This document shows positions 8,504-14,044 of a stretch of 14,044 nt of DNA, piece after piece (positions within the stretch are counted from its first letter, which is position 1; each line of letters begins with the position of its first letter). This stretch comes from Scytalidium lignicola. Its lineage: Eukaryota; Ascomycota; Leotiomycetes. Below the pieces are notes generated by a model. The model was not told the origin of the DNA, ran no database searches, and worked only from the letters and a program-made list of their open reading frames with translations. Location of the stretch: NCBI GenBank assembly GCA_002812745.2, contig NCSJ02000610.1, forward strand, positions 1-14,044. Reading direction: 5' to 3'. Both the position numbers and the translations under genes were made by a program.

Positions 8504-10219
8504 TTAGAAATCCCATGAACACCATTCCGCTTTAGGAGGCAATAATGGCATAACCCCTCCCCGAAAAGTACCCTTTTTGAGTACATGTAGATACGCTGCT
8601 TTCGTATTTTCATCGTATGCATCATCGTCCAGTTCTGTGTCTTTGTTATATGGTGGTGGCCCATCAGAAAACCATATCTTTTCCCATCTGTCATCTCTAT
8701 GCAGAATTCCAGCTATGCCATCTCGATATTGCACAGGTTTTCCCTTGAATATAGATAACCGTCCACTAGAATCTCTAGATATGGAAGGTTCCATACCATG
8801 GTGTTGAGATAAAACATTTGACCCTGGATATGCCTGACCACTATTCCCATTTCCCAACAAGTGGCCTTGGTCTATCGAGGACAGTCTAGTTATAGGGTTT
8901 GTTGAAGCATTTGTGAATGGGTTTATCCCAACCTTAGTTTTCATAGACTCACTGCCAGGAAATCCCTGTTGGCCAGCAGACATTCTAGAGGCCGGACCAA
9001 ATGGGTTGGGCTGGGTTGACAGAACATTGGAACCGAAATTACTCCCATAAGGGCTTTTTTGGTAATCATTGTTAGAACTTCCTGGTTGAGATAATAGAGG
9101 TGCTTCCGAACGAGGTCCGGAAGGACTACTAGAAGCCGTAGGTTGAGGTTGTTGAGCGAACGAATTTGAAGGAACAGCCAGCATGGGGAATTGTGCAGGA
9201 GTGGTTTTGCTTAAACTTTCACTACTAAAAGTAGTTGCTTGTGAGCCAAATGGGTTCAGTTTTTGCCCCAACACCATGGGCTGCCCGAAAGTTCCGGGAA
9301 CACCAAGTTGTGGAGTTGTTTTAGAAGCCGAAATTGAACCAAATGAATCAACAGCGGGATCAGCAACTGAGGGTTTGCCAAATGTACCACTACTGATAGC
9401 AGAGGGATTTCCAAACGTTGATGTGGAAGGTAGCTGGGCACGATTTGCAAATGGATTGCCAGTCTGGGAGTTTTCATACCTTTCAGGATGTGCAAGGGTA
9501 TTAGAACGTAAGCTAGCCAAAGGACTGCCTTTACATATATCTATTCTGTTAGGATGCTCATTCTCAGCCTCGATAATGTAAGAGATCGCTCCATCAATAT
9601 TATGGAGAATATTCTCTATTTGCTGCTCTGATGCCCGTCGAAGTTGATTTGCATCTTGTATCTGATTTACGTTAGTAAATACCACGTTCCTCCTAGAAGT
9701 CTACTCACTGCCTGTTCAGGATTACCGGATGTCACACCAATATAATAAAGAAGACGCATCTCTTCGAAACTCTGCTCACGAACAGGCCCCCCAAACAGTT
9801 GTGCTGGTGCCTGCCGTCCCGGGCCATATGCGGACAAAATCCATTGTGGGCGTTCAACGGTAAGATCCGTAATTATAACATCTTTATCAAGACCGTATGG
9901 TAGTGTTCGTGCAAATGGTACTATTCTCAAAAATTAACGAGAGTAATAATACGATGGAAGAAAGACTGACATCCACCACGGGTCCCGTTATAATTTCCAT
10001 TTTGGTAACTGCCATAAGGTTTTCGAGAATTGGAGCTGGTATCCGAGTTCTGGAGGGGCGTAAATCGATTGCTGTTGGGGACGTTGCGATCGCCAGGGTG
10101 TTCAAATTTGCAGTTGTCTAGCACAAATAGTCAGTATAGGTTCTATGGAAAGAACACACGGCGCCGATTATACCTCCAAATCGACATGAACCCTTCAGCC
10201 AGAATTTACAAACCACCAT
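8504..10219 (-). CDS. AMO1: Amo1/NUP42-like nucleoporin with CCCH zinc finger
   Basis: Four exons: complement(8504..9661, 9709..9920, 9977..10117, 10174..10219), 518 residues. Introns are 47, 56 and 56 bp. The one at 9662-9708 has GTGAGT and TACTAACG signals. The zinc finger is split by intron 1 and reads C4-X7-C12-X5-C18-X3-H22 (KGSCRFGDNCKFEH). A conserved block follows (LTVERPQWILSAYGPGR, then AQLFGG and REQSFEEMR), then an IQDANQLRRASEQQIENIL helix with HPNRIDICKG. The middle is low complexity with FG-type motifs (STFGNP, GTFGKP, GTFGQP, NPFGSQ, NPFGP, SNFGSN). The C-terminal domain includes WEKIWFSDGPPPYNKDTEL and ends SWDF. Family knowledge: Nup42/Rip1, NUPL2 and S. pombe Amo1 sit on the cytoplasmic side of the nuclear pore, bind Gle1 and act in mRNA export. 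The donor of the intron at 9921-9976 is weak (GTGGAT), and an alternative 3 nt away adds one residue of uncertainty. Confidence 0.9.
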
Positions 10220-10747
10220 TGTGCAACCGCATGTGTAGTACAGTATGTAGTTTGGAGCTAACAGCAGGTCGAAGAGCTATGAAGGGCGTGCATGGTTTGA
10301 CAGCTGCAGTCTTGCTAGAAGAAATGAAAGTGGTATCAAATATAGCAGCCGTCTCTTGAATTTCCGTGTAGTGAGTTTTTTTTACCAAAACCAGGCAAAC
10401 TTTTAATGTCTGCTGCAGGTAAGCCTAATTACAGTATCAAGTTTCTACTACCGATTTCGAGACGCGATTTTCTACCGTACTGTACAAGCGCCNGCGCGCG
10501 TGACACTTATGCTCGCACGGAACTAAGAAGCACACATTTAGAATCCTAACAGTTCCATTGGTTTAATTGCTATTATATTTCGACACGGTCTAAAATGGTA
10601 GAAAGTTCTCAGTTATAATACAGCACATAACTATTTTTAGCATAGTCACTGTGTTCTTCCTATTTGGTCTCTTGAAGGATTTATATTTTGTTCAAAAACT
10701 AGTTGCATTGAGAATTGCAACTGAAAGTGAAATGCATACCTGCATAC
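10220..10747 (-). other. intergenic: ELYS-like 3' end and Amo1 promoter
   Basis: These 528 bp lie between two tandem minus-strand genes. No gene is supported: short openings on both strands have no recognisable family and no good splice context. There is an N at 10493 in a CG-repeat stretch (CCNGCGCGCG). No confident TATA box or terminator motif was found. Confidence 0.45.
10493..10493. other. ambiguous base next to a GC repeat
   Basis: An N sits between CC and GCGCGCG in non-coding sequence. Like the other two N positions it adjoins a low-complexity run and is probably an assembly artefact. It has no effect on any gene called here. Confidence 0.7.
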
Positions 10748-11795
10748 TTATGGCTGTGTCCTTGGGCCCAGGCCATTCTCTACTGAATCTGATAGACTAG
10801 TCCAATCAAGGCCGCCTATTGTGCGGCTGTTTCCATCTCGCAGAGCCAGAGCCTCGTCGAATTTTCCCGTCCCTATCCTACGCATCATTATCGCATCCTT
10901 TACCTTCCTAATTCCTTCATTATGCAGCAGATAATCTTCGAACCAGGATTCTTCTTCTTGTGTGAATGGTAGACCTACCAGCTCTGCGGCTTGGTCGGCG
11001 ATCGTCGATGCAGAAGAGCTGTTCAGTACAAGTGCAACAAGTGTCTCAAACATACGTCGTTGGATATGCTCTGGCTGCGCTCGCGAGAAATAAAATGCCT
11101 CTGTAACACTTCTTTTCACTATTGCTAAGAATAAGTTTTCTATCGAGTGCGGATTTGTCAACACTGGCCGAACAGTGTGGTAATATGCCAACGGCAAAGC
11201 TAGGTCACCATTCCCCGAATGTTCCACTAAAACTTGCATAATTTCATCGGAGAATGTTGGTATTAGCGATGGATGGGTCAAGTACTGCAGGGCTAGCTGT
11301 GGTTTGTCAGTGTCTATATCGACTCTACAAACTCTCCGTAATACTCACCTCGAAGTCCAAGTGGTCTAAAAACCACAATCCTTGCATATATATCTGGTAC
11401 TTTTGTGGTAGAAATGCCTTCTCCTCAAACGAAGTAGAATAATCTCTTCTTGCAGTGAGAAAATCGAAATCGAGGAGTATGTAGTATAGGACGGATATTT
11501 TATGATGGTCCGCTCCATTGCTTTCTAGGACTGCTTTATGTAGGCTTCTGAGGTCGCCATTGGATTTCGGTGGATATATCTTAGATGCTGTAAGGCACAA
11601 TTAGCTAGAATATGTGAAAAGAAAAGCGGCTGAGCTCTGCTCACGTCTTTTTATTCCCAATAGCTTAAGTACTCTATCGATAAACAATCCTTCCAACTTC
11701 TTTCGGTGTGTATCGATGCTGTGGATCTGTGATTTTTCGTATTGACATTCAGGGTTGAAGCTAAACACTTGGTCAAAATCTTGATATACGAGCAT
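10748..11795 (-). CDS. ELYS-like domain protein (nuclear pore assembly)
   Basis: Three exons: complement(10748..11296, 11349..11587, 11645..11795), 312 residues. The introns are 52 bp (11297-11348, GTGAGT, CTGAC branch) and 57 bp (11588-11644, GTGAGC). Phases agree. The start ATG at 11795 gives MLVYQDFDQVF. Recognisable stretches are KIYPPKSNGDLRSLH, DHHKISVLYYILLDFD, FLPQKYQIYMQGLWFLDHLDF and QYLTHPSLIPTF. The whole protein looks helical, without membrane segments. This is the compact fungal form of the ELYS (AHCTF1/Mel-28) helical domain. In animals ELYS seeds nuclear pore assembly on chromatin, and S. pombe Ely5 is a pore component. Fungal proteins lack the beta-propeller and AT-hooks of animal ELYS, and this one does too. 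The tail (ENGLGPRTQP) looks like a natural end. It is in tandem with Amo1 and divergent from SMC4. The identity comes from recalled family motifs. Confidence 0.85.
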
Positions 11796-12184
11796 ATTCT
11801 GATCTAACTGGGGCGCCTGAGTCTTGTGTTGCGTTGTTTTTTATTATAAACTGAAGATAAACAGTGACAGTGTAAAGATATCGGCCCCTTATCGATTTGA
11901 CGACATTCTTATCTTAGCGCGATGTCTCCAATGTTTACTATTTACATTCCGCGGGAAACCCACTTTAAACCCATCAGTATAAGAACAAGCCCGGCACTCA
12001 CTCAATGATATTTTTTAACGCATTTGTGCACGACTACAATATTCTCCGGTGACGGTTACTTGAAAAAGCTTTGGAGAGTAGCAATATCAATCTGGTCCTA
12101 AATAAGCCTACACTACACGACTAGCGGATAACTACTGCGTGGGTACTAAACATCGAGCAAGAGCCTCAAACTGCACATTATACA
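11796..12184. promoter_or_regulatory. divergent promoter of ELYS-like gene and SMC4
   Basis: These 389 bp lie between two divergent start codons, so both genes probably share control elements. GCGGGAAA at 11951-11958 (TTTCCCGC on the other strand) matches the E2F/SBF-type cell-cycle consensus GCGSSAAA. An MCB-like partial core AACGCA lies near 12018. No clear TATA box faces either gene. Shared regulation is an inference. Confidence 0.45.
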
Positions 12185-14044
12185 ATGGCTCCAGAATCCC
12201 CTGTGCGGCCATCTAGAAGGGCAGCAGCGCGTCGAAGAGTGGTGGTCGAGTCATCCGACGAGGAAGAACTTCATCAGAGTAAAGTGAAGACGAAGGAGGA
12301 GAGTGAAGATGAGTTCAAAACACCCCCAAAGCGCAGCCCACGGAAAGCACCACAGTCTAGACGCAAGACTACAAATATCGTTGCAGATACTACGCGAATA
12401 GACACTCATAAGAAGAAAACCATTTCAGATGAGAATATTGAGCCTACGGAATTGTTTGATCCAGAGAAAAGCGTGCAGCCAACGCCAGAATCCCCTTCCA
12501 AAAGGTCATCTCCACAAAAGAAGAAGAGTGCGACTACAAGAGGCCTACGGGTTTCTCCAACGCCCAGCTTATCTCCTCCTTTGCCCACGCCGCAGCCCTC
12601 CATCTCTCCAGAACCCTCGGAATTTCACGGCACCCCCTTAGCAGACATCACCGAAACCCTTAATGAGCGACCGCGGACGGTGGAGTCCCAAACATCAGCT
12701 ATGAAGCCAGCAACATCCTCAAATATAACTCTGGAGAAACATCCAGATATCGTGTTGAAGTCAAGGTCAATAGTTGCTCCTACTACTATTGAGTCAAGCG
12801 TCCCAAAATCTCGCATCGTTATAACCCATTTGATTCTCACAAATTTCAAGAGTTATGCCGGCCGACAGGAAGTTGGTCCATTCCATGCATCTTTCTCCGC
12901 AGTTGTCGGGCCAAATGGATCTGGCAAATCAAATGTTATTGACTCTCTTCTATTTGTGTTTGGATTTAGGGCAAGCAAGATGAGACAAGGGAAGATATCG
13001 GCTCTGATTCACAATTCTGCAGCATATCCGGATTTGGACCATTGCGAAGTAGCCGTACATTTTCAGGAAATAATGGATCTGGTAAGTTTAATGTTGAATT
13101 TCTTATAGCCTCACTAACAGGAATATAGCCAAATGGAACCCATGAAGTAATATCAAACTCGGATTTGATTATTTCTCGCAGAGCATTCAAAAACAATTCC
13201 AGTAAATACTACTTGAATGGCAAAGAGTCAAATTTTACGGTAGTCACGACACTACTCCGTGATCGAGGGGTTGATCTGGACCACAAGCGGTTCTTGATAC
13301 TGCAAGGAGAAGTAGAATCGATTGCTCAAATGAAGCCCAAGGCAGCAAATGAGCACGATGACGGTCTCCTGGAATATCTTGAGGACATAATTGGCACTTC
13401 CAAATACAAGACTCCCATCGAGGAGTCAGCTGCGGAAGTTGAGACTTTGAATGAAGTTTGTGTTGAAAAAAGTGCTCGTGTAAAGCACGTAGAGAAGGAA
13501 AAGAACGGCCTAGAGGACAAAAAGAACAAGGCATTAGCATATATTAAGAATGAAAATGAGCTGGCAATGAAGCAATCGGCGCTCTACCAAATATATCTCG
13601 ACGAATGCGGAGACAACGTTGAAGTCACGGAAGAGGTTATCAGTCAGATGCAAGTACAACTAAATGCGGAGCTTGAAAAACACCGAGGAAACGAGGACGA
13701 GATCAAGCAGCTTGAGAAGCAATACAAGGTCGGCCAGAAGGAATATGAAAAACTCGAAAAAGACACCCAAGCTGCCATCAAAGAAATAGCTAGTCTTGAC
13801 CAAGAGCATGTCAAACTGGAGGAAAAAAGGAAGTTTTTGGCTACGAAACNAAAAAAAGTTGGAGAAGACAATTAACGCCTCTGAAGCAGCAACTTCTGAA
13901 GCTCAAGCTAATATTGAGAGTCGCACAGTAGACATCAGCAAGTCGACTAAAGAGATTGCCGTTTTAGAGAAACGAATGAAGTTAGAAGAGGCAGAACTTG
14001 CACAGATCCGGGAAAGCTTAAAGGGCAAGACACAAGCATTTTCT
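12185..14044 (+). CDS. SMC4: condensin subunit Smc4 (5' part, runs off window)
   Basis: Exons 12185..13081 and 13129..14044 (open at the right edge). The 47 bp intron has GTAAGT, a CACTAAC branch and TATAG. The N-terminal extension (residues 1-210) is basic and disordered and carries five full Cdk consensus sites: S5 (SPVR), T46 (TPPK), S51 (SPRK), S103 (SPSK) and S109 (SPQK). The SMC head begins at about residue 211 with THLILTNFKSYAG, and Walker A GPNGSGKS lies at 242-249. Smc4-specific motifs follow: RRAFKNNSSKYYLNGKE, LDHKRFLILQGEVESIAQMK and LLEYLEDIIGTSKYK. Coiled coil continues to the window end. Smc4 pairs with Smc2 in condensin, an ATP-driven DNA loop-extruding complex for mitotic chromosome compaction. 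The hinge, C-terminal coil and Walker B lie outside. An N at 13850 creates an apparent frameshift. The start has A at -3 (ACAATGG). Confidence 0.97.
13850..13850. other. ambiguous base causing an apparent frameshift in SMC4
   Basis: An N directly before seven A makes the SMC4 frame stop at TAA 13873-13875. Leaving it out gives CAA AAA AAG and an open coiled-coil frame to 14044. The pattern matches the N at 4886, so an assembly artefact is far more likely than a mutation in an essential gene. Confidence 0.9.

Noticed and set aside
9183..9581. 132-codon plus-strand open frame opposite Amo1
   Set aside because: It is antisense to the FG-motif region; long openings there follow from low-complexity codon use.
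10030..10359. 109-codon plus-strand open frame near the Amo1 start
   Set aside because: It overlaps Amo1 exons 1 and 2 antisense, including the zinc finger, and has no recognisable domain.
13244..13540. Minus-strand frames across SMC4
   Set aside because: They are shadows of the strongly conserved SMC4 head and coiled-coil coding sequence.

Overview
The window is nuclear DNA of a filamentous ascomycete (Pezizomycotina). The evidence is compact genes with introns of mostly 47-67 bp, GTRNGT-like donors, CTAAC/CTGAC-type branch points, and a gene set typical of that group (Inp1, UsgS-type membrane protein, FmdS-type formamidase, Amo1, ELYS-like, Smc4). The class is not settled by sequence alone; Leotiomycetes-like is a guess. 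All exon joins below were worked out by hand from splice signals, phase and family conservation. There is no transcript evidence.

Layout. Positions 1-717 hold no gene I can recognise. Positions 718-2566 (minus) encode Inp1, a peroxisome inheritance factor. A 1.26 kb spacer (2567-3829) separates it from the divergent UsgS-like gene. This spacer carries two short terminal-inverted-repeat elements, one of them a near-perfect 125 bp foldback flanked by TA, and a decayed tRNA-like B-box segment. Positions 3830-5251 (plus) encode a multi-pass EI24/UsgS-family membrane protein in five exons. A 689 bp promoter region rich in HGATAR motifs precedes a 13-exon formamidase gene (5941-8102, plus). Convergent to it is Amo1/NUP42-like (8504-10219, minus), a nucleoporin with a CCCH zinc finger and FG motifs. 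Next is an ELYS-domain protein (10748-11795, minus). A 389 bp divergent promoter then leads into SMC4 (12185 onward, plus), the condensin ATPase, which runs off the right edge.

How the genes relate. The right half groups nuclear architecture and chromosome genes: two nuclear-pore-related genes in tandem, and condensin divergent from the ELYS-like gene. The formamidase is a nitrogen-scavenging enzyme, and its upstream region looks suited to AreA-type GATA control. The remaining genes are ordinary housekeeping neighbours with no evident operon-like logic.

Data quality. Three N bases sit at 4886, 10493 and 13850. Two of them precede runs of seven A inside coding exons and cause apparent frameshifts that vanish if the N is not a real base. 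Both genes are probably intact. I found no sign of a novel multi-gene system. The most unusual non-genic object is the foldback element at 3199-3323.
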